From: Streptococcus parasuis
Lineage (GTDB): Bacteria > Bacillota > Bacilli > Lactobacillales > Streptococcaceae
Length of the DNA stretch: 64,000 bases
Assembly (NCBI RefSeq): GCF_021654455.1
Contig: NZ_AP024276.1
Location: 1,550,001-1,614,000, forward strand
Reading direction: 5' to 3'
Made by a program: the position numbers and the translations under genes. Below are positions 46,247-55,599 of this stretch, one piece after another; the stretch's first letter is position 1; the number at the start of each line of letters is the position of its first letter. The notes under the pieces are model-generated. The model searched no databases. It was not told the DNA's origin and saw nothing but the letters and a program-made list of their open reading frames with translations.

Positions 46247-48658
46247 ATGCAATACGGGTATTTTGACGATAAGAAAAAAGAATATATAATTACTAACCCT
46301 GCCACTCCAACTCCTTGGGTGAATTATCTAGGCTCACCTGAATACGGTGCAATTATTTCAAACAATGCAGGTGGATACAGTTTTGCTACTTCAGGAGCAA
46401 ATGGAAGAATTCTCCGTTATATCTTCAACCATTTGGACCAGCCAGGACGTTATATTTACATTAGAGACAATGATAATCTGGATTATTGGTCTGCTTCTTG
46501 GCAACCTGTCGGAAAAGATTTACAAGATTACTCTATTGATTGCCACCATGGTTTAGGATACACGACGATGAACACTTCCTATAGTAATATAGCATCGAGT
46601 ACTACCTACTATGTCCCTAAGCAACAAACCTATGAAGTATGGGCAATAACACTTACCAATCATTCTGAACAAACAAGAAATCTCACAGTTAGTGGGTATG
46701 CCGAATTCACCAATCATGGGAATTACGAACAGGACCAAGTAAACTTACAATACTCACTTTTTATTAGTCGAACAAAATTTGCTACAAATAAAATAATCCA
46801 ACAACTTCATGGAAATCTTGATACTTTGGAAGCTGATGATCAAGTTGACGAAAAAAATGTTACCGAACGATTCTTTGGTTTAGCTGGAGCTCAAGTTTCT
46901 TCCTACTGTGGTGACAAACAAGAGTTCTTAGGCCTGTATAATGGCTATCATAATCCCAAAGGAATTGTATCAGGACATTTAGGTAACGTACTAAATAATA
47001 GCGAAAATGCTTGTGGAGCTTTATCAACTCAGATCCGTTTGGAGCCAGGACAATCCAAAACATTGACATATATACTTGGAGAAAAAAAGCAGGCAGATGC
47101 GGATAAGATTCTCCATCAATATGCCAATCCTGATGAGAAAATAAAAAAAGATCTCCATGCATTGGAAGAACTTTGGGATAGCAGATTGGAAAAATTACAT
47201 GTTCAAACACCCAGCTCAGAATTCAACTCAATGCTTAACATTTGGAATGCCTATAACTGTTACATGACCTTTATCTGGTCACGCGCAGCTTCCTATATCT
47301 ACTGTGGATTGCGTAATGGCTACGGCTATCGAGATACTGTTCAAGATATACAAGGTATAATCCACCTACACCCTGAAATGGCCGTTGATAAAATAAGGTT
47401 TATGCTATCCGCCCAAGTAAACAATGGAGCCGGCCTTCCACTTGTAAAATTTACCCATAATGCTGGACACGAAGATACTCCAGATGACCCTTCATATGTT
47501 CAAGAAACGGGACACCCTGCATACCGAGCTGATGATGCTCTTTGGCTCTTCCCGACCATTTATAAATACATAACTGAGACAGGGAATATTGACTTTCTGG
47601 ATGAAGTTATCCCATACGCAAATCATGGAAAAGCTACAGTATACCAACATCTTCAAACAGCTATTGATTTTTCAATAAATCATTTGGGTCCACATGGATT
47701 ACCAGCTGGACTTCACGCTGACTGGAACGATTGTTTACGTCTAGGGGCAAACGGGGAATCTTCATTTGTTGCCCTTCAATTCTACTACGCCCTCTCTATC
47801 ATGAGAGAATTTGCAGTGAAAAAAAATGATACCACATACATAGAACAAATTGAACACCTCCAAGTAGAGTATCATCAGAAAATTCAAGATCTTTGCTGGG
47901 ATCAAGATCGATTTATACGTGGTTTTACAGAGAACGGTGAAAAAATTGGAACTCCTGCTGCAAAGGAAGCTAATCTTTGGTTAAATCCCCAAAGTTGGGC
48001 AGTAATTAGTGGATTAGCTAAACCAGATCAAGCACAGCAAGCTATGAATCAGGTCCTAAATCGCCTCAACACTCCATTTGGTGCCGTTTTGATGGACCCT
48101 CCCTATCATAAGGAAGCATTTGATGGTGCACTAGCAGTCATTTACAATCAGGGGACAAAAGAAAATGCTGGCATCTTTTCTCAATCACAAGGTTGGCTCA
48201 TCCTAGCGGAAGCCTTATTGGGAAACGGCAATCGTGCATTTAACTATTATTTAGAAAACTCTCCAGCGGCCCAGAATACTAAAGCAAACATACGGAAATT
48301 AGAGCCTTATTGTTTTGGACAGTTTACAGAAGGAAAAGATAGCCCTCACTTTGGTAGATCACACGTTCACTGGCTAACAGGTACTGCTTCAACCATGATG
48401 GTTGCAAGTGTAGAGGGAATTCTAGGAATTCGACCAACACTTGACGGTATACGCTTATCACCTGCCATACCAAAAGAATGGCCTGAAGTACAAATTACTA
48501 AACAGTTTCGAGGAAAAACTTTGTACATCACCATCTCTAATCCAAATCATAAAGAAACTGGATGTAGCTCTCTAATCTTAAATGGAGTAGAAATTGATGG
48601 AAACTACATTGACCAATCACTACTGAAACAGGAAAATTCAATTTTGTTAACCCTCTAA
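46247..48658 (+). CDS. GH94 cellobiose phosphorylase-like enzyme
   Basis: An 803-residue GH94 enzyme starting MQYGYFDDKKKEYIITNPAT, very like cellobiose phosphorylases of clostridia and Cellvibrio in length and in the N-terminal WVNYLGSPEYGAIISN block. The catalytic Asp is in LHADWNDCLRLG (DWND at 492-495). It would convert cellobiose and phosphate to glucose-1-phosphate and glucose. The start at 46247 follows AAAGGA; an 18-codon extension overlaps the upstream gene. It forms an operon with the other GH94 gene, 19 bp away. Confidence 0.88.
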   Translation: MQYGYFDDKKKEYIITNPATPTPWVNYLGSPEYGAIISNNAGGYSFATSGANGRILRYIFNHLDQPGRYIYIRDNDNLDYWSASWQPVGKDLQDYSIDCHHGLGYTTMNTSYSNIASSTTYYVPKQQTYEVWAITLTNHSEQTRNLTVSGYAEFTNHGNYEQDQVNLQYSLFISRTKFATNKIIQQLHGNLDTLEADDQVDEKNVTERFFGLAGAQVSSYCGDKQEFLGLYNGYHNPKGIVSGHLGNVLNNSENACGALSTQIRLEPGQSKTLTYILGEKKQADADKILHQYANPDEKIKKDLHALEELWDSRLEKLHVQTPSSEFNSMLNIWNAYNCYMTFIWSRAASYIYCGLRNGYGYRDTVQDIQGIIHLHPEMAVDKIRFMLSAQVNNGAGLPLVKFTHNAGHEDTPDDPSYVQETGHPAYRADDALWLFPTIYKYITETGNIDFLDEVIPYANHGKATVYQHLQTAIDFSINHLGPHGLPAGLHADWNDCLRLGANGESSFVALQFYYALSIMREFAVKKNDTTYIEQIEHLQVEYHQKIQDLCWDQDRFIRGFTENGEKIGTPAAKEANLWLNPQSWAVISGLAKPDQAQQAMNQVLNRLNTPFGAVLMDPPYHKEAFDGALAVIYNQGTKENAGIFSQSQGWLILAEALLGNGNRAFNYYLENSPAAQNTKANIRKLEPYCFGQFTEGKDSPHFGRSHVHWLTGTASTMMVASVEGILGIRPTLDGIRLSPAIPKEWPEVQITKQFRGKTLYITISNPNHKETGCSSLILNGVEIDGNYIDQSLLKQENSILLTL

Positions 48659-48672
48659 TTCAAACTTCCTCC

Positions 48673-48704
48673 CTCCCCACTCTTTAAGAGAATGGGGAGT
48701 TTTA
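48673..48704 (+). terminator. Terminator of the GH94 operon
   Basis: CTCCCCA and TGGGGAG arms with further pairing inside (TCTT/AAGAGA), followed by TTTTATTAT. Confidence 0.85.
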
Positions 48705-48763
48705 TTATCCAGATTGCAAAAAAGAAAAAGACCATCAAACGATAATCTTTCACAAATGCAATG

Positions 48764-49024
48764 TTACTTATGTATTTTCTCTGCATCTTTTATCTTACGC
48801 GGGCCAGTTCCATATTTCTCGGCATCCTTATCTTCCTTATATGGTAAGAAGTAAACTGCGGCTGCGTAAAGGGCGATTAACAAGATAAAAGATTTTCCAA
48901 ATAGAAGACCTGCTATAAAGAGGGCTCGCACAAGCCACGCCTCCCATCCTAATTTATGAGCTATGCCAGCAAGAACGCCAGACACAACTTTTCCCTTTCT
49001 TACTCTATACAAATCAATTGACAT
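48764..49024 (-). CDS. PspC-domain membrane protein (LiaY-like)
   Basis: An 86-residue protein whose first 60 residues are a PspC domain (KVVSGVLAGIAHKLGWEAWL, then a membrane segment ending VYFLPYKE). PspC proteins act in envelope stress. It overlaps the DUF4097 gene by 11 nt, an arrangement like liaX-liaY of enterococci, where the pair senses daptomycin and host peptides. The link is by domain and order only. Confidence 0.85.
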   Translation of the reverse strand: MSIDLYRVRKGKVVSGVLAGIAHKLGWEAWLVRALFIAGLLFGKSFILLIALYAAAVYFLPYKEDKDAEKYGTGPRKIKDAEKIHK

Positions 49025-49775
49025 CTTTTATTCCTTTCACATAAAAAGCACCTTGACCAGTCTGTGCTTTTATAAAGAGTAAATCATTTCCTGATTTTTC
49101 AAATTGATAAGGACTATTTTTCTTTTTCCGATTGACTAAAACCTGACCTGATTGAGACTCAATCTGTCCTTGAATTCCCTGCCCCTTCCCTGTTTGTAAG
49201 GTGAAGGGCGCGTGTGCCAATTGCACATACAAATGCTGTGGGTAGCCACCGCAGGTTGTCAAGCGAATATCCTGTTGTTTTTTATCTCTTGAACTGCGGA
49301 TAGAAATATCTTCAAACGGCAAGTAGTCTAACCGGGCATCTGCTTGACCAAGTTCTACATCTAGTACTGACATCCATTCCTGGGGCAAGCTAATGGTCAA
49401 GCGACAGGCCAAACTACTGTTGAAATATAGTCCTTTCTTTTCAACATAAAGACGAGGGAGCTTGTCTTCTGGCGCATCTTGATTATAAACAATTTCTACG
49501 GTGATCTGTTCATTCTTAGACTTGGTCAGAGTCAGCCGCCCCTCGGATAATTTTAGAAAGAGTGATTCAATTCCATCAAATGAATAAGCCTGTTTCAGCT
49601 TTGAGGAAGCAAAGACCTTAAAACTTGGTAAGGTAAAATTCAATTTTGCTTTTTCTTCCACAAAAAGAAAGTCTGGTTCTTGATTCATTTCCTTAAAACA
49701 GGCGCGAGCCTCTTCCTTGGTCAAGACACCTTTTTCATATAACTCAATTAAGCGTTCTTCTCTCTTTTGCGTCAT
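49014..49775 (-). CDS. DUF4097 adhesin-like protein (LiaX-like)
   Basis: A 253-residue protein. The N-terminal 30 residues (EERLIELYEKGVLTKEEARAC) form a SHOCT/DUF1700-like helical hairpin, and the rest is a beta-rich DUF4097 region. This order is that of LiaX but shorter than the enterococcal protein. No signal peptide is visible. A TATACT box with TGG before it (49798-49803) serves the operon. It is probably involved in envelope stress. Confidence 0.75.
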   Translation of the reverse strand: MTQKREERLIELYEKGVLTKEEARACFKEMNQEPDFLFVEEKAKLNFTLPSFKVFASSKLKQAYSFDGIESLFLKLSEGRLTLTKSKNEQITVEIVYNQDAPEDKLPRLYVEKKGLYFNSSLACRLTISLPQEWMSVLDVELGQADARLDYLPFEDISIRSSRDKKQQDIRLTTCGGYPQHLYVQLAHAPFTLQTGKGQGIQGQIESQSGQVLVNRKKKNSPYQFEKSGNDLLFIKAQTGQGAFYVKGIKDVN

Positions 49776-49822
49776 AGACTCACCTCAATTCCATACTAGT
49801 ATACCATATTTCCCAACAAAAA

Positions 49823-49842
49823 AATCAGCCCAAGGACTGATT
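49823..49842 (-). terminator. Terminator of the tex-sprT operon
   Basis: AATCAG and CTGATT arms around an 8-nt loop, followed on the minus strand by seven T, immediately after the SprT-like gene. Confidence 0.8.
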
Positions 49843-49844
49843 CT

Positions 49845-50279
49845 CTATTGTTTCAAAACGAGCTTTCCGTGACACTTTCCACACCGGTATTTCTTTAGAT
49901 CAAGGCGGCGCTTGCGCTGGTAGGTTTGGGCACAGGACTGACAGATATAAAGCAGACCAGGCTTGGTAGCTTGTTCCAGTTTAGGGGCATAGCGCAGGCC
50001 GTCCACCGTAGCCAGCAGTTTCTTGAAATCCCAGTCTCCGTGCCGATAGCCCTTCTTCTCATAGTAAAGATGGTAATGACAGAGCTCATGGCGGACAATC
50101 TTTCTAAAAACTTCCAACCCTTGCTCCTCCAGATGTTTGGGATTAAAATCCAAGTGGCCATCCTTTGGGAAGAAACGACCACCTGTCGACTGCAATCGGC
50201 TATTCCAAAGAGCAACATGCCGAAATTCCTTACCGAAGTCCTCTACAGATACCTGCTGAACATACTCAGTGAGATTCAC
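49845..50279 (-). CDS. SprT-like zinc protein
   Basis: A 144-residue protein with the zinc-metalloprotease motif HELCHYH and a C-terminal zinc ribbon made of CQSC and CGKC. SprT-family proteins of bacteria are of uncertain function; the eukaryotic relative Spartan cuts DNA-protein crosslinks. Its start overlaps the end of tex by 14 nt. That coupling is common in streptococci. Confidence 0.88.
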   Translation of the reverse strand: MNLTEYVQQVSVEDFGKEFRHVALWNSRLQSTGGRFFPKDGHLDFNPKHLEEQGLEVFRKIVRHELCHYHLYYEKKGYRHGDWDFKKLLATVDGLRYAPKLEQATKPGLLYICQSCAQTYQRKRRLDLKKYRCGKCHGKLVLKQ

Positions 50280-52395
50280 GGGGAGCCACCAAGGTCAAAT
50301 TAACCTTCTCACGTTGCTGATCAAGTTTATGAACCCAAACTGTCACCAAGTCACCAACAGATACAACTTGACTTGGATGCTTGATGAAATTCTTACTCAT
50401 GTTTGATATATGAATCAGCCCATCTTCGTGAATACCAATGTCCACAAAAGCACCAAAGTCTACCACATTCCGGACCACACCTTCCAACTTCTGACCAATT
50501 TGCAAATCCTTAAAATCGAGAACATCTTGACGAAGAACTGGCGCTGCAAATTCATCACGCAAATCACGCCCTGGCTTAAGCAAGTCAGCGATAATATCTT
50601 TCAACGTTTCCTGACCGACACCAATTTCCCCTGCCATCTCTGCTATAGAAATTTGTTTTAATTTTTCCTGCGCAGCAACATCTAAGTGGTCAATTTCTAG
50701 CAGTTTCAACAAGGTCTCTACAGCCTTATATGACTCTGGATGCACACCAGTATTGTCCAAAAAGTTTGTTCCATCAGGAATACGCAAGAAACCAGCCGCC
50801 TGTTCAAAAGCCTTTTCTCCCAAGCGAGGAACTTTTTTAAGCTGTTGACGAGAAGTCAGAGCACCATTTTCTTCACGATACTTGACAATGTTTTCTGAAA
50901 TAGTTTTATTGAGGCCAGCCACATGCGAAAGGAGGGCAGGACTTGCAGTATTGACATTGACCCCGACCTGGTTAACAACTGTATCAACGACAAAATCTAG
51001 ACTGTCAGACAAAAGTTTTTGATTGACATCATGTTGATACTGTCCAACACCAATCGATTTTGGATCAATTTTAACCAACTCAGCCAACGGGTCTTGCAGA
51101 CGGCGTGCGATGGAAATAGCAGAGCGTTTTTCTACCGTTAGGTCTGGAAATTCAGTTCGAGCCAGTTCAGATGCGGAGTAGACAGAAGCTCCACTCTCAT
51201 TTACAATCACGTAAGAAACCGTCGGAAAATCTTTCAACAAATCAGCAACGAAGGCTTCCGATTCTCGGCTAGCCGTCCCATTCCCGATAGCAATAATTTC
51301 CACCTGGTATTGACCAATTAAGTTGGCCAACTCTTCCTTTGCCTGAGCAATCTGGGCCTGAGAAGCTGGCTTGACTGGATGAATCACTTGTGTCGTCAGT
51401 AGCTTACCAGTCTGATCTACGACAGCTAACTTAGCACCAGTACGAAAGGCAGGGTCGAAACCCAAGACCATTTTTCCTTTTAATGGTGGAACGAGAAGCA
51501 AGTTCCGAAGATTGTCTGAAAAGAGAGCAATCGCCCCTTCTTCTGCACTTTCTGTCAACTCTGTCCGAACGCGACGCTCCATTGCTGGGATAATTTTTTT
51601 CTTAACTGCCTGATTGATTGCATCTGCTATATAAGCATTTTTCTGCGGAAAACGAACTTCAAAGAAACGAATTATCTTATCCAAATTGTGTTCAAAATGA
51701 ACTTTAAGAACGCCCACTTTTTCTCCACGATTCAAAGCTAAGGTACGATAACCCTGCATTTTCGCAACTTTTTCAGAAAAATCGTAATACATTTGGAACA
51801 CAAACTTTTCATCAGCAGCTTGGTCTTTTAATTCAGAATAGAGACTCGAATTTGTTTGAATTTCATGATAGGTCCATGCACGGAGCTTTGGATCTTCCGA
51901 AATGGCTTCTACAAGAATATCAACCGCACCTACAAGACAAGCTTCAGCCGTATCAAAACCTTCACAAACAAAATGAGCTGCTTGATTTTCCAGATCTGCT
52001 ACGTTCTGTAAAATAAGACGTGCTAGTGGGAATAATCCAGCTTCACGAGCTATTGTAGCCTTTGTGCGACGTTTTTCTTTATAAGGTAAATACAGTTCTT
52101 CCACATCCGCTAACTTTTCTGCTTCTTCAATCGCTTGACGGAGCTGATCGGTTAATTTCCCTTGTTCTTCAATCTTTGCTAGAACTGTTGCTTTACGTTC
52201 TGCCAGAGCTGTTAATGCCTTGTCACGATCAATAATCGATTTGATGACCACTTCGTCGAGGTTTCCTGTTGCTTCCTTACGATAGCGGGCAATAAAAGGA
52301 ATGGTATTTCCCTCTGCAGTGAGCGTCAAGACTGTATCAATTTGTTTTAAACTAACACCCAATTCTTGGGCAATTTTCAAATATTTTTCTTCCAT
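50266..52395 (-). CDS. tex: Tex family RNA-binding protein
   Basis: A 709-residue transcription accessory protein. Order: N-terminal helical domain, YqgF-like RNase H fold ([19 protein letters not shown]), helix-hairpin-helix ([15 protein letters not shown]), and a C-terminal S1 RNA-binding domain ([20 protein letters not shown]). The ATG at 52395 is chosen over a GTG two codons upstream. No ribosome binding site is visible; a TATAAT box ends 7 nt before this ATG, so the mRNA may be leaderless. Confidence 0.95.
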   Translation of the reverse strand: MEEKYLKIAQELGVSLKQIDTVLTLTAEGNTIPFIARYRKEATGNLDEVVIKSIIDRDKALTALAERKATVLAKIEEQGKLTDQLRQAIEEAEKLADVEELYLPYKEKRRTKATIAREAGLFPLARLILQNVADLENQAAHFVCEGFDTAEACLVGAVDILVEAISEDPKLRAWTYHEIQTNSSLYSELKDQAADEKFVFQMYYDFSEKVAKMQGYRTLALNRGEKVGVLKVHFEHNLDKIIRFFEVRFPQKNAYIADAINQAVKKKIIPAMERRVRTELTESAEEGAIALFSDNLRNLLLVPPLKGKMVLGFDPAFRTGAKLAVVDQTGKLLTTQVIHPVKPASQAQIAQAKEELANLIGQYQVEIIAIGNGTASRESEAFVADLLKDFPTVSYVIVNESGASVYSASELARTEFPDLTVEKRSAISIARRLQDPLAELVKIDPKSIGVGQYQHDVNQKLLSDSLDFVVDTVVNQVGVNVNTASPALLSHVAGLNKTISENIVKYREENGALTSRQQLKKVPRLGEKAFEQAAGFLRIPDGTNFLDNTGVHPESYKAVETLLKLLEIDHLDVAAQEKLKQISIAEMAGEIGVGQETLKDIIADLLKPGRDLRDEFAAPVLRQDVLDFKDLQIGQKLEGVVRNVVDFGAFVDIGIHEDGLIHISNMSKNFIKHPSQVVSVGDLVTVWVHKLDQQREKVNLTLVAPRESH

Positions 52396-52402
52396 AAACA
52401 CT

Positions 52403-52428
52403 ATTATAGCACGAAATCGGCCTTGGTT
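52403..52428 (-). promoter_or_regulatory. Promoter of tex, start-codon proximal
   Basis: TATAAT at 52403-52408 with TGC before it (extended -10) and a TTGTCA-like -35 about 19 bp upstream. Only 7 nt separate the -10 box from the tex ATG, which puts the transcription start at the start codon. Confidence 0.65.
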
Positions 52429-52532
52429 GACAACAGAAAAAAGGAGCTTTAAAATTCTCTTTTACCTCAGGTTTATGACACCTACTAGAAATTTTGGGGG
52501 GAATTTTTTTTGAATGGATTCGTGTCTAATTC

Positions 52533-52561
52533 TTGAAAACCATACCATATTTTTATACAAT
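52533..52561 (+). promoter_or_regulatory. Promoter of the deoxynucleoside kinase gene
   Basis: TTGAAA at 52533-52538 and TACAAT at 52556-52561 with a 17-bp spacer; AGAGGAG lies before the ATG at 52590. Confidence 0.7.
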
Positions 52562-52589
52562 GAGAACGTTAGAAAAAGAGAGGAGCATT

Positions 52590-53237
52590 ATGTTGATTGT
52601 ATTAGCCGGAACGATTGGAGCAGGAAAAAGCTCATTAGCTACAGCTCTCGGAGAACATCTTGGAACCGATGTTTTTTATGAAGCCGTTGATCAAAATCCT
52701 GTTTTGGACTTGTACTACCAAGATCCTGAGAAGTACGCATTTTTATTACAGATATATTTTTTAAACAAACGATTCCAATCCATTAAAGAGGCCTACCGAG
52801 CAGATAATAATATTCTAGATCGTTCTATTTTTGAGGATGAGTTGTTTCTAACTCTTAATTATCAAAATGGTAATGTCACAAAAATGGAGCTAGAAATCTA
52901 TAAAGAATTATTAGCAAATATGCTAGAGGAACTAGAAGGGATGCCTAAGAAATCTCCAGATTTATTGGTTTACATCGATGTATCTCTTGAAACCATGTTG
53001 AGTCGAATCCAGCTGCGTGGTCGCTCCTATGAACAGGTAACGGCAAATCCTGAACTTCTTGAGTATTATAAACAGGTCCATTCTGCCTATCCAAGTTGGT
53101 ATCAAGATTATAAATCTTCTCCTAAAATCCGAATTGATGGAAATCAGTTCGATTTTGTAAACAATCCAGAAGATTTAGAAACTGTGCTTATGACTATTGA
53201 TCATGAATTAAACCGATTGGGGCTTTTAGAAAAATAA
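52590..53237 (+). CDS. Deoxynucleoside kinase (dAK/dGK type)
   Basis: A 215-residue kinase that salvages deoxynucleosides by 5'-phosphorylation. The P-loop is LAGTIGAGKSS, the DRS motif is ILDRSIFEDE, and the LID arginines are in RIQLRGRSYEQ. The start at 52590 is preferred over an ATG 19 codons upstream, which lies within the promoter. It is a single-gene unit with a two-way terminator. Confidence 0.92.
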   Translation: MLIVLAGTIGAGKSSLATALGEHLGTDVFYEAVDQNPVLDLYYQDPEKYAFLLQIYFLNKRFQSIKEAYRADNNILDRSIFEDELFLTLNYQNGNVTKMELEIYKELLANMLEELEGMPKKSPDLLVYIDVSLETMLSRIQLRGRSYEQVTANPELLEYYKQVHSAYPSWYQDYKSSPKIRIDGNQFDFVNNPEDLETVLMTIDHELNRLGLLEK

Positions 53238-53249
53238 TTCTCTAAATAG

Positions 53250-53286
53250 AAAACAATCCAAGCAATCATAGCTCGGATTGTTTTTT
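53250..53286. terminator. Two-way terminator between the kinase gene and queT
   Basis: AAAACAATCC and GGATTGTTTT arms around 15 nt, with T-rich runs on both sides. It serves both convergent genes. Confidence 0.8.
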
Positions 53287-53287
53287 A

Positions 53288-53809
53288 TTATAAGCGTGTG
53301 TATCCTGGAATACGTTTCATCACTGATTCAATAACAACTGCCCCAATTAACAGGGATAACAATTCACCTAAACCTGTTGTTAGCCAAGTCAAGAAGAACG
53401 GTGCTTGATACATGATGTTTAGTTCTAATGCAATAGTAAACATCGTTGCAGCAAAGAAAAATGAAAAATAGAAAAATGCTTTGTTCATCCAGCCATTAAA
53501 AAGATATTCTTTTTTATAGCGTTCAAACAAAAGGACACCGATACTTACAAAGAGTAAGGTAGAGAGTCCACCAACCAGTAGATCTACAACCCCATATACC
53601 ATCAGATTGGAAATCATACATCCAATCGTCACAGCAAGAATATATTTTTTATGATAAAAACCTAAAAAATTCAACATTTCTGAAATTCGGAACTGTACAG
53701 CACCAAACGAAATGGCATTTAAAGGTGGGGTAACAGTTAGTGCAATATAAATTGCAGCAACAAGAGCAACTTCCGCCAAATCACGGGCGGACCATTTAGA
53801 TGTATTCAT
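53288..53809 (-). CDS. queT: Queuosine-precursor ECF transporter S component
   Basis: A 173-residue membrane protein of the QueT family (COG4708), with about five or six segments; PPLNAISFGAVQFRISEML is the conserved ligand-site stretch. It captures preQ0/preQ1-type precursors and works with a shared ECF energy module encoded elsewhere. A preQ1-II riboswitch lies directly upstream, which confirms the substrate class. Confidence 0.93.
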   Translation of the reverse strand: MNTSKWSARDLAEVALVAAIYIALTVTPPLNAISFGAVQFRISEMLNFLGFYHKKYILAVTIGCMISNLMVYGVVDLLVGGLSTLLFVSIGVLLFERYKKEYLFNGWMNKAFFYFSFFFAATMFTIALELNIMYQAPFFLTWLTTGLGELLSLLIGAVVIESVMKRIPGYTRL

Positions 53810-53813
53810 CCTG

Positions 53814-53871
53814 ATTCTCCTTTAGCAAAATGCTTGTAATATGCTTGGGTAAAGTGAGTAAGCCCCAAGGG
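53814..53871 (-). promoter_or_regulatory. preQ1-II riboswitch of queT
   Basis: The minus-strand leader contains CTTGGGGCTTACTCACTTTA, then CCCAAGCATATTACAAGCAT, then TTTGCTAAAGGAGAAT. This matches the COG4708 (preQ1-II) consensus: the first stem CTTGG../..CCAAG, the conserved GCATATTACA, and a last hairpin that pairs with and hides the AAGGAG site. Binding of preQ1 should turn off translation. The promoter -10 box is at 53903-53908 (TGC-TATACT). Confidence 0.92.
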
Positions 53872-53941
53872 TTGTTGCACATAACTGTCAACAACGTTGA
53901 TAAGTATAGCATATTTTATTAAAAAATGATAGACTTGACGT

Positions 53942-54379
53942 ATGAAAAATATTATGAAAAAAACATTCCAGAACGAAGTTATCCTTTATTTAATATTTGG
54001 TGTTGCTACAACCTTAGTGTATATGGTCGCCCGAATCCTATTATTTGCCTTTCTCAATCAAGTGGTCGTCGTTGCTTTTCTTGCCAATGTTATCGCCATA
54101 TTGTTTGCATTTATTACAAATGACCAAATCGTCTTTCGGCAAGAATCTAGAGGATGGGAGAAAAGACTTCTTAAGTTTGTATCTGCCAGACTTGTTACTA
54201 TGGGACTAGATATGCTTCTGGCATTTCTCTTAGTACAGGCTTTCCCAGGTATTATCGGTCAATTTGTAAACAATGACCTTTCCCTTGTCAATGCCATCGC
54301 AACACTCTTCTCACAAGTCTTAGTGATTGTACTCAATTATATTTTGAGTAAACTGTTTGTATTTAATAGTAAGAAATGA
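53942..54379 (+). CDS. GtrA-family membrane protein
   Basis: A 145-residue protein with four membrane segments, typical of GtrA/DPMS proteins, which help move lipid-linked sugars or take part in teichoic-acid glycosylation. No ribosome binding site precedes the ATG at 53942 or the next ATG at 53954. A TGA-TAGACT box at 53927-53935 ends 6 nt before 53942, which would give a leaderless mRNA. Confidence 0.85.
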   Translation: MKNIMKKTFQNEVILYLIFGVATTLVYMVARILLFAFLNQVVVVAFLANVIAILFAFITNDQIVFRQESRGWEKRLLKFVSARLVTMGLDMLLAFLLVQAFPGIIGQFVNNDLSLVNAIATLFSQVLVIVLNYILSKLFVFNSKK

Positions 54380-54411
54380 AGAAAAGAATATGCGACTGTC
54401 AAACTCCCTAT

Positions 54412-54453
54412 AAAAAACGAGTACCCTCCAACTAGGGGTTACTCGTTTTTTTT
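54412..54453. terminator. Two-way terminator between gtrA and yihY genes
   Basis: AAAACGAGTA and TACTCGTTTT arms with extra pairing of CCC/GGG around a short loop. Runs of A and T flank both sides. Confidence 0.8.
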
Positions 54454-55356
54454 ATATTTTGCTTTAGCTCGCTTAAAGATTGAAACAATATCTCCGTCTC
54501 TTGACTGGATATCACCTAATTTTAATTTATGAACACTTGCATTAACGACTGCACCTATGATTAGAATCTGAGCCATAAAAATAAACCAGACCATAAATAC
54601 AAGAAATATTACTGCTGTTGCCGAACGAAAATCTAATAATTTATTTGCATAGTTATCCAAATATAGCGAAAACAACTTCCCAGTTGTTGCCATAATAAAT
54701 AGAACAAAACCAGCCCCAGGGAAAACATACCAAATTTTAGGTATTCGAACATTTGGCAAAAAATAATAGAACATAATCAGTGCCGCAAACAGTGCTAGGT
54801 AGGCAATCGGTTGTGTTTGTCCTAAAAAAATATCCAACCAACCATTTTCAAGATTAAAATATTTATCTAAATAAGAAAAAATGGCTTGACCAAATGTCAC
54901 ACTCGCTATGCTCAATCCTATGATTATTTGCAAACCAATCCCCAAAAAGATACCTACTAGCCGACCAACAATGACATCACGATGATTTTCCATACCATAT
55001 GCCTTGTTAACAGCCTTTTGTAAAATCATCATACTATTTGAAAGGGTCCATAAAGTCGTAAGAATAGCAATACCTAACCAAGAACTTGAGGGTTTAGTTA
55101 GAATATTGGTCACAAAATTTGAAACAGTCGGATAGATTTTTTCAGGAATAAATTCTGCTAATACTGATAGAATCGCATCAACATCAAAAGGAAAATAAGG
55201 CAATAAATTGGCTAAGGTTAACAGAATCGGAAAAATGGAAATCAGAAGATAATAAGCTACCGCCACACTCGTTATCTCAATTTCCGCCGATTTATAATAG
55301 GAAAAAAAGGTTGAAAAGAATGTTTTCAGTCCTTCTAGTTTTTTGACTTTCCTCAT
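54439..55356 (-). CDS. YihY/BrkB-family membrane protein
   Basis: A 305-residue protein with six membrane segments, of the YihY family once called RNase BN. SVAVAYYLLISIFPILLTL and LWTLSNSMMILQKAVNKAYG are the typical motifs. The role is unknown; it is likely a transporter or envelope protein. The C-terminal 30 residues are hydrophilic. In streptococci it is often near map, as here, with a MITE-like element between. Confidence 0.88.
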   Translation of the reverse strand: MRKVKKLEGLKTFFSTFFSYYKSAEIEITSVAVAYYLLISIFPILLTLANLLPYFPFDVDAILSVLAEFIPEKIYPTVSNFVTNILTKPSSSWLGIAILTTLWTLSNSMMILQKAVNKAYGMENHRDVIVGRLVGIFLGIGLQIIIGLSIASVTFGQAIFSYLDKYFNLENGWLDIFLGQTQPIAYLALFAALIMFYYFLPNVRIPKIWYVFPGAGFVLFIMATTGKLFSLYLDNYANKLLDFRSATAVIFLVFMVWFIFMAQILIIGAVVNASVHKLKLGDIQSRDGDIVSIFKRAKAKYKKNE

Positions 55357-55391
55357 TCATTCAACCTCATACTTCCTTCTATAATTGATTT

Positions 55392-55599
55392 ATACTCAAT
55401 GAAAATCAAAATAAGACTTGCTCCAAAGGTTCCCTGAACCTTTGGAGGTTGGAAATAGGCGAACGTAGTTCGTTTCGCTCTGATGCAGACAGAACCCTGT
55501 TACTATTGAATTTCAAGGTAACAGGCTGAAAGGCTACACTGGAGACTTTCACTCATCACATCAAGTCAACAACGTCGGCTTTTGATTTTCAAAGAGTAT
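55392..55599. mobile_element. MITE-like element, family A (copy 2)
   Basis: 208 bp bounded by 19-bp inverted ends with two mismatches: ATACTCAATGAAAATCAAA and, read inward from the right, ATACTCTTTGAAAATCAAA. The interior includes a hairpin CCAAAGGTTC / GAACCTTTGG. The right end touches the map stop codon. Ends match those of the element at 15082-15379. Confidence 0.65.

Noticed and set aside
26635..48658. The whole polysaccharide block as a recent genomic island
   Set aside because: No integrase, tRNA target or flanking repeats were found. The AT-richer locus B is compatible with transfer but does not show it.
53926..54123. A 65-codon plus-strand frame overlapping gtrA
   Set aside because: It is out of frame with the GtrA protein, whose four membrane segments and family motifs are clear.
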